Of a stretch of DNA of 64,000 bases, positions 51,910-62,861 are shown piece after piece (position 1 is the first letter of the stretch; every line of letters begins with the position of its first letter). The notes beneath the pieces were generated by a model. It searched no databases. It had not been told where the DNA came from and worked only from the letters and a program-made list of their open reading frames with translations. The position numbers and the translations under genes are program-made. Source of the DNA: Gammaproteobacteria bacterium (GTDB lineage Bacteria > Pseudomonadota > Gammaproteobacteria > Pseudomonadales > Oceanobacteraceae). The stretch covers positions 1 through 64,000 of the forward strand of contig JABXIK010000040.1 of NCBI GenBank assembly GCA_013373125.1, in the 5' to 3' direction.

Positions 51910-52461
51910 GTGAATCGTCGTCAGTTTTTATCACGCAGTGGTCTTCTATCCCTGTCCATGGCTTGCCCCAGCGTCATCGCCGCCCCTACTAACCTCATAT
52001 TACCCAATGAAAATGAACGTATTTTAAAACTGCACAATTTGCATACAGGTGAGCGTACACAGGCTACCTACTGGTACAAAGGGGAGTACTTAGTGGAAGG
52101 CTTGGCGGAAATTTATTTCCTCATGCGCGATCACAGAGCAAATAAGGTAGCGGCCATGGATTTAAGCTTGCTTGACGAACTGCACGGTATTCAACAAAAG
52201 CTCGAAACCCAAAAGGAAATCATATTGCTTTCTGGTTACCGCAGCCAAGAAACCAATGATGCATTGCGTCGCACCCATGAAGGCGTGGCGAAAAACAGTT
52301 TTCACATGCAAGGCCGCGCCTTGGATTTCCGCATCCCTGGCATTAGCACGCGCTATGTTCACAAAGCCACATTGGCTCAAAGCGATGGTGGTGTGGGTTA
52401 TTATCGCCGCAGTGGTTTTATACATCTGGACACAGGCCGTAAGCGTCACTGGTTTGGTTAG
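51910..52461 (+). CDS. DUF882/YcbK-like (M15-type) murein hydrolase-like protein with Tat-like signal
   Basis: MNRRQFLSRSGLLSLSMACPSVIAAP...LSGYRSQETNDALRRTHEGVAKNSFHMQGRALDFRIPG...GGVGYYRRSGFIHLDTG. Confidence 0.92.
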   Translation: MNRRQFLSRSGLLSLSMACPSVIAAPTNLILPNENERILKLHNLHTGERTQATYWYKGEYLVEGLAEIYFLMRDHRANKVAAMDLSLLDELHGIQQKLETQKEIILLSGYRSQETNDALRRTHEGVAKNSFHMQGRALDFRIPGISTRYVHKATLAQSDGGVGYYRRSGFIHLDTGRKRHWFG

Positions 52462-52558
52462 ACTGCTCATTTTATAAGCGATTGAATTTAAAGGTTTTTT
52501 CTTGGCAGGAAGGGATTCTTTGTTAGAATGGCGGCTTTCATCATAAATATAAGAAATT

Positions 52559-52861
52559 GTGCGCCAGCAATACCTTGCCACTTTGGGCTTAACCCTAGAT
52601 GCCGATTCCCATGCGATCAAGACTGCCTTTCGTCGATTGGCGTCACTGTATCATCCCGACAAAAGCCCTCATCAGCGCCAACGTTTCATTGAGATTTGTC
52701 ACGCCTACGATCAACTCACCCAGCCGCAATCACCACAAATTCAGCGTCAATCACAGTCAGTGAACCGACGCATTGGTAAACGCGGCGAGCCTACACATAG
52801 ACGTTTTGAAATATTGTTAGAAGAGCACTACAAAGGCTTGCACGTCAGCACGCGAGCTTAA
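52559..52861 (+). CDS. Small J-domain (DnaJ-like) protein
   Basis: 100 aa; LGLTLDADSHAIKTAFRRLASLYHPDKSPHQRQRFIEICHAYDQL with HPD; GTG start. Confidence 0.85.
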   Translation: MRQQYLATLGLTLDADSHAIKTAFRRLASLYHPDKSPHQRQRFIEICHAYDQLTQPQSPQIQRQSQSVNRRIGKRGEPTHRRFEILLEEHYKGLHVSTRA

Positions 52862-52865
52862 AGCG

Positions 52866-55151
52866 CTAATTGCTGAGGGGCCCCATGATTCGACTTTGTC
52901 CCAGTTTAGATAAAGCCAACTCTAGCGTGCTGCCAATGACCTGCGCACTATCCAGTTTTTGCACATCCGCCAGCAGTTGCTTAGCAAAGGCCAAATCCGC
53001 ACTGCGAATCACAGATTTCACTCGGGGAACATTGGTGGCGTTCATGGATAACATGTCGTAACCCATGGCCATTAATAACAAGGCGCCCGCTGGATTACCG
53101 GCCATTTCCCCACATACACTCACGGGGCAATTTTCACTCTTACCGGCATCCACAATATGTTGCAGTGCCGATAAAACAGAAGGATGGAAGCTGTCATACA
53201 AACCCGCCACGCGCGGATTGTTTCGATCCACCGCTAACAGGTATTGGGTTAAATCGTTGGAGCCCACCGACAAAAAGTCCACCATGCTGGCCAACTGTTT
53301 TGCCTGATAAACGGCGGCTGGCACTTCGATCATGACACCCACTTCAGGCATGGCCACTTGAATGCCTTCTTCTAACACTTCTTGGTAAGCCCGATAAATA
53401 AAGTGCAGCGCTTCCTCCACTTCACTGGTGCTTGTGATCATAGGCAACATGATTTTTAAATTATCCAAACCATGACTGGCTTTTAACATGGCTCGCACTT
53501 GCAGTAAGAAAATCTCAGGATGATCCAGAGTCACACGTATGCCACGCCAACCCAAGAAAGGATTATCCTCTTCGATCGGGAAATACGTTAATGCTTTATC
53601 CCCGCCAATATCCAAGGTACGCATGGTGACAGGTTGAGGTGCAAACGCTTCTAACTGGGAACGATAAATCTGAGCTTGTTCCGATTCAGATGGAAAACGA
53701 TCACGCATCATAAACGGCACTTCGGTACGGTATAAACCAACACCCTCAGCGCCTTTATCTAACGAACGTAATGCATCGGTAATTAAACCCGTGTTCACAA
53801 ATAAATTTAAACGATGGCCATCTGTGGTTTGAGCCGGTAAGTCTTTGATGGCTTCCAAGCCTTGAACCAAGGCTTTTTCTTCTTCCACTATGGCTTGGAA
53901 CTGATCCAACATGCGCTGTGAAGGATGGGTGTATAAATACCCGCGATAGCCATCCACCACCAATTGGATACCGTCCATGCGTTTCACCGGTAAATCCACC
54001 GCACCCATGATGGTAGGAATCCCCATGGCGCGAGCTAAGATTGCCACATGGGAGTTGGATGACCCCTTGGCACTCACCAAGCCCACTAATTTATTTTCAG
54101 GCACTTCACCTAACATGGAAGGCGTCAGTTCTTCACTCACTAAAATAGTATGTTCGGGAAAATCCATGTCCGAAATTAATTCAGCCGTATCTTGCAACTG
54201 AGCCAGTACACGGGCGCCTAAATCTTTTATGTCCGTAGCGCGTTCACGTAAATACGCATCATCCATACGATCAAAGTGGGCCACGTATTCAAAGATCACA
54301 TCTCGCAAGGCACCTTGCGCCCATTGCTGATTATCTTTAATTCGGCGAATCACCTCGCTGCCTAATGCATCGTCATCCAACATACGGATGTACACATCAA
54401 ACAAGGCTTGTTCTTCTGGGCGTAAATCTTTTAACGCTTCACCCACTTGTTTGATTTGCGCACGTGCACCATTGATCGCCTCTTGAAAGCGCTGGATTTC
54501 TTCATCCACGTTTGCGGTTTTACGATCCGGCACATCGTACAAATCCGCCGTCGGTGACAGTACGACCACAGTACCGATGGCAATTCCCGGTGCCGCCGCC
54601 GCGCCTTTAATCACCACATCTTGTTTGATTTGTTTTTTCTTGAGCGGGTCAGGCTGTTCCAACACCTGCCCTGTGGCTTCTGCATGAGCTAACACACCGG
54701 CCAGTTGGGCCGACATGGTCACCATGAAGGCTTCTTCGCTTTCATCAAATTTGCGCCGAGCCGATTGCTGAACAACCAAGACCCCTAAGATGCGTTTTTG
54801 ATGGATGATGGGCACACCAAGAAAGCTATTAAACTTTTCTTCCCCTGTGCCTGATAAGAAGTGAAATTTAGGATGTTTCGAGGCGTCGTCTAAGTTAATA
54901 GGTTCTTCACGGGCGGCCACGAAGCCCACCAAACCTTCATTATTTTTTAAACTCACCTTACCCACAGAATCCGGGTTTAAACCCTTGGTGGCACGTAAGA
55001 TATGACGCTTGGTATCAGGGTTATACACATAAACCGAACACACTTCGGTATTCATGGCTTGCTGCACCCGATGCACAAGTATGCCCAATGCGGCGTCTAG
55101 GTCACCGGCACTGTTCACCTCTTGTACAATTTGGCGCAGCACATTTAGCAT
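52866..55151 (-). CDS. ptsP: Phosphoenolpyruvate-protein phosphotransferase of the PTS-Ntr system (GAF plus EI)
   Basis: 761 aa; N-terminal [53 protein letters not shown]. Confidence 0.96.
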   Translation of the reverse strand: MLNVLRQIVQEVNSAGDLDAALGILVHRVQQAMNTEVCSVYVYNPDTKRHILRATKGLNPDSVGKVSLKNNEGLVGFVAAREEPINLDDASKHPKFHFLSGTGEEKFNSFLGVPIIHQKRILGVLVVQQSARRKFDESEEAFMVTMSAQLAGVLAHAEATGQVLEQPDPLKKKQIKQDVVIKGAAAAPGIAIGTVVVLSPTADLYDVPDRKTANVDEEIQRFQEAINGARAQIKQVGEALKDLRPEEQALFDVYIRMLDDDALGSEVIRRIKDNQQWAQGALRDVIFEYVAHFDRMDDAYLRERATDIKDLGARVLAQLQDTAELISDMDFPEHTILVSEELTPSMLGEVPENKLVGLVSAKGSSNSHVAILARAMGIPTIMGAVDLPVKRMDGIQLVVDGYRGYLYTHPSQRMLDQFQAIVEEEKALVQGLEAIKDLPAQTTDGHRLNLFVNTGLITDALRSLDKGAEGVGLYRTEVPFMMRDRFPSESEQAQIYRSQLEAFAPQPVTMRTLDIGGDKALTYFPIEEDNPFLGWRGIRVTLDHPEIFLLQVRAMLKASHGLDNLKIMLPMITSTSEVEEALHFIYRAYQEVLEEGIQVAMPEVGVMIEVPAAVYQAKQLASMVDFLSVGSNDLTQYLLAVDRNNPRVAGLYDSFHPSVLSALQHIVDAGKSENCPVSVCGEMAGNPAGALLLMAMGYDMLSMNATNVPRVKSVIRSADLAFAKQLLADVQKLDSAQVIGSTLELALSKLGQSRIMGPLSN

Positions 55152-55639
55152 GATTGTTTTGCCTGCAATTCGAACAATTTGGGAGCCAACTCTCGCATGG
55201 CGCGGCGGTACACATCTCGCTTAAACGGCACCACCTGACCTAACGGATACCAATAGCTGACCCAACGCCAACCATCGAACTCCGCTTTGTCCGCATAATC
55301 AAAGCTTATGCGATTCTCATTACTTACAAGTTTCAAAAGAAACCATTTTTGTTTTTGGCCCACACATACTGGCTTGCTGTTATGGCGCACCATGCGTTTG
55401 GGAAGTCGGTATCTTAACCAGCCTTTTGTGCACCCAAGGATTTCCACATCCTCTGGCAACAAACCCACCTCTTCCCGTAATTCCCGATAGAGAGCTGCTT
55501 CAGCACTTTCTTGTGCTTTGATGCCCCCTTGGGGAAACTGCCACGCATCTTGTCCAATTCGCCTAGCCCAAAGAACTTGAGCTTTTTTATTCACCAGTAT
55601 GATGCCGACATTAGGGCGGTAGCCTTCAGCATCGATCAC
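55145..55639 (-). CDS. rppH: RNA pyrophosphohydrolase (Nudix)
   Basis: (M)[59 protein letters not shown]; likely GTG start at 55639, not 55759. Confidence 0.93.
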   Translation of the reverse strand: MIDAEGYRPNVGIILVNKKAQVLWARRIGQDAWQFPQGGIKAQESAEAALYRELREEVGLLPEDVEILGCTKGWLRYRLPKRMVRHNSKPVCVGQKQKWFLLKLVSNENRISFDYADKAEFDGWRWVSYWYPLGQVVPFKRDVYRRAMRELAPKLFELQAKQSC

Positions 55640-55791
55640 GGTTTTATCCAAATTTAAAAGTTGATATTGCCACCATACTATTAAAACATAGCCATTGGAA
55701 ACCAGTGTTTTTTTATTCCATTTTAATATAAGTAACAATTCTGTGGTTTGCTTCCACAATATTAAAGACAGTTTTCGCCTCAGAGGCTAAA

Positions 55792-56484
55792 ATGCGGGCC
55801 TATTTAAAGATGGGGTATACCGTGGCACTGGCAATTTTCGACTTAGATAACACCTTAATTTCTGGAGACAGTGATCATGGCTGGGGGCAATTCTTAGTCG
55901 AACAAGGTTTGGTGGATGCTGAGTTATTCAAAGAAAAGAATGACTACTACCTAGAACAATACCAATTAGGGCAATTGGATATCCTAGAATATCTAGAGTT
56001 CTCCCTACAGGCTTTAACGTTATTTCCTACTGAGCGTCTATATGAATTGCGTGAGCAATTCGTTAACGAAAAAATCCTGCCCATCATCACCACTAAGTCT
56101 CGTGAATTACTGCAACAACATCGAGATCAAGGGGATTACTTACTCATTATTACTGCCACAAATTTATTCGTCACCGAACCCATTGCTAAAGAATTAGGTG
56201 TGGATGACATCATCGCCACTAATCCAGAAGTCATAAATGGCCAATATACGGGGAAAATTTCTGGCATACCTAGCTTTCAAGAAGGAAAAGTGAAACGCTT
56301 GGCAGCTTGGTTGGAACAAAACACGTTATCATTAGACGGCAGTTACTTTTATAGCGACTCCCATAATGATCTACCCTTATTAAAGCAGGTGGATCACCCA
56401 GTGGCCGTGGATGCGGATGACACCCTCACTGCCTATGCGCAACAAAATAATTGGCCAATCATCAGTTTAAGGGAAGACACTTGA
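55792..56484 (+). CDS. HAD-IB family phosphatase (SerB-like)
   Basis: LAIFDLDNTLISGDSDHGWGQFLVEQGLVD...YSDSHNDLPLL; true start may be the internal MGYT. Confidence 0.92.
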   Translation: MRAYLKMGYTVALAIFDLDNTLISGDSDHGWGQFLVEQGLVDAELFKEKNDYYLEQYQLGQLDILEYLEFSLQALTLFPTERLYELREQFVNEKILPIITTKSRELLQQHRDQGDYLLIITATNLFVTEPIAKELGVDDIIATNPEVINGQYTGKISGIPSFQEGKVKRLAAWLEQNTLSLDGSYFYSDSHNDLPLLKQVDHPVAVDADDTLTAYAQQNNWPIISLREDT

Positions 56485-57806
56485 AGTCGAGATTCTCATT
56501 CAACGCACTATCAAGCACCTGCCTATTACTTGCCCTCATAAACCTAGGGGGCTGTGATAAGCTTTTTGAGCAGCCAAAACAAGCCGAACAAACTGAGGCT
56601 CGCATCGAAGTCAATAGCGAGTCTCTCCTGAGTGCCACCAACTTATATGTGTACACTCAAATGTCCGACGCCTTAAGCAAGGCACAAGAACTGGACGCCA
56701 TCATCACTTCTTTTTTACACCACCCTAATCCACTTGCTCTCGAAGAAGCGCAAAAGGCATGGATCAGTGCTTATAGCGCGTATGTCAAAGTCGGTTTCTT
56801 TGCCAATGTGCCACGTTTTGAAAAACCTCAATTCCGTGAAAACAATGAAACTTATGCGCACATTCAAGAGCGTGTGGATAGTTGGCCAATTGAGCCTGGC
56901 TACATCGATTACTTACCACTTTATCCATTAAGTGGAATCGTGAATGATCTAACGTTAAAAATGAATGAAACCGATATCAGCGCCCAACATGGTTTTTCTG
57001 ATATGCGCTTTGCCAGTCTTGGCTTTCATCCCATGGAATTTTTATTATTTGGTGTGAATGGCAAGCGCAGCGCAAAAGATTTCATCCCGCAAGAAAACAG
57101 CGTTGAAGTCGTTAATGCCGATACGGTTGTAAAACAAGATGGCAGTGATGAAGCCGTTGAAAATGAAGAGTCACATCCAGAAGGCGAGACGGAAGCCCAC
57201 GGCGACCATGTGCACGTCCAAGTAGATGGCCCACAAAATCACAATCGTCGTCGTGATTATTTACGCATCTTAAGCGCACTAGTAGTGAAGAATTTGCAAA
57301 AACTGGCCGATCGTTGGGAACCCGCCCATGGATACTACGCCAAACAATGGCGCCAGCCTCAACCAGCACAACAAACGGCAAATTTAACTCTGATTTATCA
57401 AGCGCTAATCGACACACTACAAGACGTTTTATTAGAAAAACACCTTGGTCCATTAATGCGTCAAAAACAGGTTGATGATCTACGCAGTCCGTTTTCACAA
57501 CAAGATGTCACGAATATGCAAGATGTGATCGTAGGCATCGAAAACGTATTTAATATGGAAAACGGTTTGAATAATGAAATTAAAATTCAACAAGCCGAAG
57601 TGGCCGATAAGATTATTGCGCAATTTAAACGTTTAATCCGCGATATAGGAAAACTACCGACGAACATAGCAAGCTTACCTTTGCAAAAGCGCCAAGCTTT
57701 ATTGGAACCGATCCAACAAAAAGTCGTGCAATTATTAGAGCAACTTTATGGCGCAGCGGAAGTATTAAGCCTGCCTATACGCGCACTACCTGTTTCCACC
57801 ACATAA
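56481..57806 (+). CDS. Imelysin-family lipoprotein (peptidase M75-like)
   Basis: Likely TTG start overlapping preceding TGA; lipobox LGGC; FASLGFHPMEFLLFG (GxHxxE-type motif); His-rich insertion. Confidence 0.85.
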   Translation: MKSRFSFNALSSTCLLLALINLGGCDKLFEQPKQAEQTEARIEVNSESLLSATNLYVYTQMSDALSKAQELDAIITSFLHHPNPLALEEAQKAWISAYSAYVKVGFFANVPRFEKPQFRENNETYAHIQERVDSWPIEPGYIDYLPLYPLSGIVNDLTLKMNETDISAQHGFSDMRFASLGFHPMEFLLFGVNGKRSAKDFIPQENSVEVVNADTVVKQDGSDEAVENEESHPEGETEAHGDHVHVQVDGPQNHNRRRDYLRILSALVVKNLQKLADRWEPAHGYYAKQWRQPQPAQQTANLTLIYQALIDTLQDVLLEKHLGPLMRQKQVDDLRSPFSQQDVTNMQDVIVGIENVFNMENGLNNEIKIQQAEVADKIIAQFKRLIRDIGKLPTNIASLPLQKRQALLEPIQQKVVQLLEQLYGAAEVLSLPIRALPVSTT

Positions 57807-57834
57807 TCAATCAAACGCACAAAATCTAAGCAAT

Positions 57835-57872
57835 AAAAAAGGCGATGAAGATTAATTTGCATCGCCTTTTTT
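57835..57872. terminator. Bidirectional terminator between imelysin and typA genes
   Basis: AAAAAAGGCGATGAAGATTAATTTGCATCGCCTTTTTTATT; a second hairpin CCCTTTCACCTAAATCAGGTGAAAGGGTTTT follows at 57877-57905. Confidence 0.8.
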
Positions 57873-57922
57873 ATTGCCCTTTCACCTAAATCAGGTGAAA
57901 GGGTTTTCATAATCACTGTGGA

Positions 57923-59743
57923 TTATTTTTTCTTAGCGTTGTTAGCACGCTTACGCTCGTTTTCAGTAAGGTGTTTCTTACGAATACGAATGCTTTCCGG
58001 CGTGATTTCAACTAGCTCGTCATCTTGAATGAATTCAAGTGCTTGCTCTAGCGTGTGCTTAACTGGTGGCGTTAGGTTAATCGCTTCATCCGTACCCGAT
58101 GCACGTACGTTCGTTAATTGCTTCGCTTTCGTTGGGTTAACAACCAAATCGTTATCACGAGCGTGCAGACCTACGATCTGACCTTCGTATACTTCTTGTG
58201 CTGGCTCAACGAACAAGCGGCCACGTTCTTGCAAAGTGAATAGGGCGTAACCCAATACTTTACCGGTTACCATGGAAACCAATACACCATTGTGACGAGC
58301 ACCTACGTCACCCATTTTCACAGGACCGTAGTGATCAAATACGTTGGTTAAAATACCGGAACCAGAGGTCATGGTCATGAATTCGTTACGGAAGCCGATC
58401 AAACCACGTGCTGGCATCACAAATTCTAAACGTACACGGCCTTTACCATCTGGGCTCATGTTCGTCATTTCAGCACGACGATCACCCATGGCTGACATCA
58501 CAGAACCTTGATGCTGTTCTTCAACATCAATCACCACTTGCTCATACGGTTCTTGAATTTCACCATCGATTTCACGCTGAACAACTTCAGGACGACCTAC
58601 CGCTAATTCGAAACCTTCACGACGCATGGTTTCAATTAATACAGATAAGTGAAGCTCACCACGACCAGACACTTTGAATTTCTCAGGCGTCTCACCCGGC
58701 TCAACACGCAAGGCAACGTTATGGATCAATTCTTTTTCTAGACGCTCAGCAATATTACGACTGGTTACGTACTTACCTTCTTTACCGGCAAACGGCGAGT
58801 CGTTCACTTGGAAGGTCATGCTTACTGTTGGCTCATCAACAGAAAGTGCTGGTAAGGCTTCAACATTTTGTGGATCACACAAGGTGTCAGAAATGTTTAG
58901 CTTTTCAATACCTGTGATACATACGATGTCACCGGCAGTGGCTTGATCAACTACCACACGGTTTAGACCGTGGTAACCTTTCACTTCAAGTACACGACCG
59001 TTACGAGTCTTGCCGTCACGATCCATTACCGTTACTTGTTGGTTAGTCTTCAACGTACCACGCTTGATACGACCGATACCGATAACACCTTGGTACGGGT
59101 CATAATCAAGAGAAGAAATTTGCATTTGGAACGGTGCTTCAGGGTCAACGGATGGAGCTGGCACGTGTTCGATAATCGCGTTGAACAATGCCGTCATGTC
59201 CTCACCCATTGCATCTGGATCATCACCCGCAATACCGTTAAGTGCAGACGCATAAACTACAGGGAAATCTAATTGCTCTTCAGTGGCACCTAGGCGATCG
59301 AATAGATCGAATACTTCATCCATTACCCAATCAGGGCGCGCACCAGGACGGTCGATTTTGTTGATAACAACGATTGGCTTAAGACCTTGGTCGAACGCTT
59401 TTTGTGTTACGAAACGCGTTTGTGGCATTGGGCCGTCTTGCGCATCAACAATCAAAAGCACAGAGTCAACCATGGACATAACACGCTCTACTTCACCACC
59501 GAAGTCGGCGTGCCCTGGGGTGTCCACGATGTTTACACGGTAATCACCATAAGTAATGGCCGTGTTTTTCGCCAAGATGGTAATACCACGTTCTTTTTCT
59601 TGATCGTTGGAATCCATCATACGCTCGCCGCCTTGTTCTTTACGATCCAAGGTGCCAGATTGCTCAAGCAATTTATCAACAAGTGTGGTCTTGCCGTGGT
59701 CAACGTGAGCGATGATGGCAATGTTGCGTAGATTTTCTATCAT
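57923..59743 (-). CDS. typA: Translational GTPase TypA/BipA
   Basis: 606 aa; [59 protein letters not shown]. Confidence 0.98.
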   Translation of the reverse strand: MIENLRNIAIIAHVDHGKTTLVDKLLEQSGTLDRKEQGGERMMDSNDQEKERGITILAKNTAITYGDYRVNIVDTPGHADFGGEVERVMSMVDSVLLIVDAQDGPMPQTRFVTQKAFDQGLKPIVVINKIDRPGARPDWVMDEVFDLFDRLGATEEQLDFPVVYASALNGIAGDDPDAMGEDMTALFNAIIEHVPAPSVDPEAPFQMQISSLDYDPYQGVIGIGRIKRGTLKTNQQVTVMDRDGKTRNGRVLEVKGYHGLNRVVVDQATAGDIVCITGIEKLNISDTLCDPQNVEALPALSVDEPTVSMTFQVNDSPFAGKEGKYVTSRNIAERLEKELIHNVALRVEPGETPEKFKVSGRGELHLSVLIETMRREGFELAVGRPEVVQREIDGEIQEPYEQVVIDVEEQHQGSVMSAMGDRRAEMTNMSPDGKGRVRLEFVMPARGLIGFRNEFMTMTSGSGILTNVFDHYGPVKMGDVGARHNGVLVSMVTGKVLGYALFTLQERGRLFVEPAQEVYEGQIVGLHARDNDLVVNPTKAKQLTNVRASGTDEAINLTPPVKHTLEQALEFIQDDELVEITPESIRIRKKHLTENERKRANNAKKK

Positions 59744-60187
59744 AATGTGTCCTGTCAGGCCCTGCTCTTAACATGCCTAAGAAAGTAAAACTGCAAGGCG
59801 CAATCCGCTGAGAGTGCGCATCAGATTCGAGGGTCGGTCAATTCATGGGAAGCCTAGGCTGTCATGAATCGTCACTAAAAAGGAAAAAACCGGAGTCCCG
59901 CATCAGATGCCACTGCTTCTTTATGGCTCACGGTAAAAGCCTAAGAAAACGCTGCGAGGAAACTGCCTCAAAAATTTAGGCGGCGATTATAGCCATCTAA
60001 TGCCATGCAAGCTATGAAAACCCGGATAAAAAAGCGTTTTTTTGTGCAAAAAATACTCAACCAGGCGAATTACCTGAAAATGTCCTGTCAGCGAGCATAA
60101 TCTCGCTATCTTCGGGGTTCACTTGAACCTATAATGTGCAGGCCTTACGGGGCGTGAACTGGGGAATACACCCGCTAGAACCGATTT

Positions 60188-60235
60188 AGCACCACAATAA
60201 AGCACAAAATCTGTTTTATGCACTATTATAATGCA
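60188..60235 (+). promoter_or_regulatory. Two NtrC-like binding sites upstream of glnA
   Basis: AGCACCACAATAAAGCA (60188-60204) and TGCACTATTATAATGCA (60219-60235) compared with consensus TGCACCAAAATGGTGCA. Confidence 0.6.
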
Positions 60236-60299
60236 GGCATGCCGTATTTTCTTTCCTTCGGTCGCTTGCAAGCCCTTGGAAATCGCCCCCTTTACTGAC

Positions 60300-60315
60300 T
60301 GGCATGCGTTTTGCT
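60300..60315 (+). promoter_or_regulatory. Sigma-54 promoter of glnA
   Basis: TGGCATG-CGTT-TTGCT matches the -24/-12 consensus TGGCACG-N4-TTGCW. Confidence 0.8.
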
Positions 60316-60397
60316 CTAAGTTCGGGCAGTGCACCTAGTGCAAGCTACTTAGATAAGAGCAATCGTATAAACATCTGACGCAAATCGTCATCAACCA

Positions 60398-61816
60398 TTG
60401 GAGAGCACCATGTCAGAGAACACTCTGAAGCTTATTAAAGACAATGACGTGAAGTGGGTTGACCTACGTTTCACCGATACAAAAGGTAAAGAGCAGCACG
60501 TTTCTATCCCTGCTTCTTACGTTGACGCAGAATTCTTCGAAACTGGCCAAATGTTCGATGGCTCTTCAATCGCTGGTTGGAAAGGCATCAACGAATCTGA
60601 CATGATTCTTTTGCCAGACGACGCTACTCCGTTCCTAGATCCGTTCACTGAAGACTCTACTCTAGTTCTACGTTGTGACATCATCGAGCCTTCTACTATG
60701 CAAGGTTACGAGCGTGATCCACGTTCTGTTGCTAAGCGTGCGGAAGAATTCCTTAAGTCTACTGGCCTAGGTGATACTGCATTCTTCGGTCCAGAACCTG
60801 AATTCTTCATCTTTGATGACGTTCAATTCGGTGCTGACATCTCTGGTGCTTTCTACAAAGTTAACTCTGAAGAAGGTTCTTGGAACTCTGCTACTCCTAT
60901 CGAAGGCGGTAACATGGGTCACCGTCCACGCGTTAAAGGCGGTTACTTCCCAGTACCACCAGTTGACTCTTCTCACGACATCCGTGCATCTATGTGTAAC
61001 ACCATGATGGCGATCGGTCTTGACGTTGAAGTTCACCACCACGAAGTAGCAACAGCTAACCAAAACGAAATCGGTGTTAAATTCAACACTCTAGTTAAGA
61101 AAGCTGACGAAGTGCAAATGCTTAAGTACGTTGTTCACAACGTTGCTCACGCATACGGCAAAACTGCGACTTTCATGCCTAAGCCAATCGTAGGTGATAA
61201 CGGTTCTGGTATGCACGTTCACCAATCTTTCTGGAAAAACGGCGAAAACCAATTCGCTGGTGACGGCTATGCTGGTCTTTCTGAAACTGCTCTTTACTAC
61301 ATCGGCGGTATCATCAAGCACGCTAAAGCTCTAAACGCTTTCACTAACCCAGGTACTAACTCTTATAAGCGTTTGATCCCTGGTTTCGAAGCGCCTGTAA
61401 TGCTTGCGTACTCTGCACGTAACCGTTCTGCTTCTATCCGTATTCCTTACGTTGCATCTCCAAAAGGTAAGCGTATCGAAGCACGTTTCCCTGACCCAAT
61501 CGCTAACCCATACCTAGCGTTCTCTGCAATGCTAATGGCGGGTATCGACGGCGTTAAGAACAAGATCCACCCTGGCGATGCAGCTGACAAAGATCTATAC
61601 GATCTACCAGCTGAAGAAGCAGCTAAGATCCCACAAGTATGTGGCAGCCTACGTGAAGCTCTAAACTCTTTGAAAGAAGACCACGACTTCCTAACTCAAG
61701 GTGACGTGTTCACTAAAGACATGATTGACGCTTACATCGATCTTAAGATGGAAGAAGTTTACCGTGTTGAACACACGACTCACCCAGTTGAGTACGATCT
61801 ATACTACTCTGTTTAA
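60398..61816 (+). CDS. glnA: Type I glutamine synthetase
   Basis: [34 protein letters not shown]...[20 protein letters not shown]...; true start at MSENTLK (60410). Confidence 0.98.
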   Translation: MESTMSENTLKLIKDNDVKWVDLRFTDTKGKEQHVSIPASYVDAEFFETGQMFDGSSIAGWKGINESDMILLPDDATPFLDPFTEDSTLVLRCDIIEPSTMQGYERDPRSVAKRAEEFLKSTGLGDTAFFGPEPEFFIFDDVQFGADISGAFYKVNSEEGSWNSATPIEGGNMGHRPRVKGGYFPVPPVDSSHDIRASMCNTMMAIGLDVEVHHHEVATANQNEIGVKFNTLVKKADEVQMLKYVVHNVAHAYGKTATFMPKPIVGDNGSGMHVHQSFWKNGENQFAGDGYAGLSETALYYIGGIIKHAKALNAFTNPGTNSYKRLIPGFEAPVMLAYSARNRSASIRIPYVASPKGKRIEARFPDPIANPYLAFSAMLMAGIDGVKNKIHPGDAADKDLYDLPAEEAAKIPQVCGSLREALNSLKEDHDFLTQGDVFTKDMIDAYIDLKMEEVYRVEHTTHPVEYDLYYSV

Positions 61817-61842
61817 TAACAGATTAAGTATTGATCAAAAGA

Positions 61843-61867
61843 AAGGTCGCCTCGGCGGCCTTTTTTT
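61843..61867 (+). terminator. glnA terminator, copy 1
   Basis: AAGGTCGCCTCGGCGGCCTTTTTTT. Confidence 0.85.
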
Positions 61868-61972
61868 ATGGCTATAAAAAAGTGTTGAACACAACTCTCA
61901 ACCCTGACCCAGTTGAGTACGATCTATACTACTCTGTTTAATAACAGATTAAGTTAAGTATTGATCAAAAGA

Positions 61973-61997
61973 AAGGTCGCCTCGGCGGCCTTTTTTT
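61973..61997 (+). terminator. glnA terminator, copy 2
   Basis: Identical hairpin and T tract as copy 1. Confidence 0.85.
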
Positions 61998-62175
61998 ATG
62001 GCTATGAAAAAGTGTTGAACACAACCCAAAACCCATTATCCAAAACTCAGCTAAATTCAAAATGCCCTATTACAAATAGTGTTGTGAAATTACCTACTCC
62101 CTCCCAAATTCCAACGAATCTTCTGCAAAACGAATTAAAACCAAGTACAGTGTTGCTCTTACCAGAGAGATTGCC

Positions 62176-62694
62176 ATGAAGTATTTTTTTCTAATCGCGA
62201 CTTTGCTTCCTACCCTTGCTTTAGCACAGGTTTACACTTGGATTAACGAGCAAGGTGTTCGTGTATATGGCGATGAGCCACCTGCCCACGCAGACAAGGC
62301 GGAGCTTCCAAAACTGCAAGAAGTGAAGATGCCCAAAATAGTGCAAACGGAAGAAGAAACCGATAAAAGTCATGAAGACGGTTTTAAAGGCTATACAACC
62401 TTAGAGATTATTAGCCCCAAAGAGGATCACATGATCACCTCAGGAGAGGCAGGAAACGCCACTATTCAGATAAATATCTTCCCAGAGCTGCAACCCAAGC
62501 ACGAAATATCACTCTTGCTTGATGGCAAGATCATGGAGACTGCGCCTAAGCTGCAATTCCAATTAAACAACCTATATCGCGGCTCTCACTTGCTTCAGGT
62601 ACAGATTAAACACCAAGGTAAACTACTTATCTCAAGCCCCAAGCGTCGCATCCACGTACAACGCCCTTCTATCCTAAATCGCCCGCGCACCTAA
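62176..62694 (+). CDS. DUF4124 domain-containing protein
   Basis: MKYFFLIATLLPTLALAQVYTWINEQGVRVYGDEPPAHADKAELPKL. Confidence 0.9.
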   Translation: MKYFFLIATLLPTLALAQVYTWINEQGVRVYGDEPPAHADKAELPKLQEVKMPKIVQTEEETDKSHEDGFKGYTTLEIISPKEDHMITSGEAGNATIQINIFPELQPKHEISLLLDGKIMETAPKLQFQLNNLYRGSHLLQVQIKHQGKLLISSPKRRIHVQRPSILNRPRT

Positions 62695-62861
62695 TAAGAA
62701 CACAATGCACCATTGTGGTGCTATAGTATATGACAGTTTCCCTCTTCGCACCTTTAGCAAGCCGTAAACCCCTGTAGTTAAAGGCCTGTTTGGCTATAAC
62801 AGTGCAAAAACAAAATGGCTTACTTCTTGCTACATGGCCTCTACCTAGGAAAAGTATCTTT

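Larger units (their letters stand above)
61764..62025 (+). repeat. Tandem duplication of glnA 3' end plus terminator
   Basis: Copy 1 61764-61881, copy 2 61882-62011, 14-bp partial third copy GTGTTGAACACAAC at 62012-62025. Confidence 0.95.

Noticed and set aside
58970-59272. Plus-strand ORFs (58408-59731) opposite typA
   Set aside because: All antisense to a highly conserved gene; shadow ORFs.
60003-60100. 31-codon plus-strand ORF MQAMKTRIKKRFFVQKILNQANYLKMSCQRA in the typA-glnA gap
   Set aside because: No convincing RBS and chance-length; insufficient support.
60330-60342. TGCAC-cta-GTGCA as a third NtrC site
   Set aside because: Spacer is 3 bp instead of the 7 bp required for NtrC, and it lies downstream of the promoter; kept only as an unexplained dyad.
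61961-62179. 72-aa plus-strand ORF
   Set aside because: Runs through the second glnA terminator and the untranslated gap; low-complexity composition.
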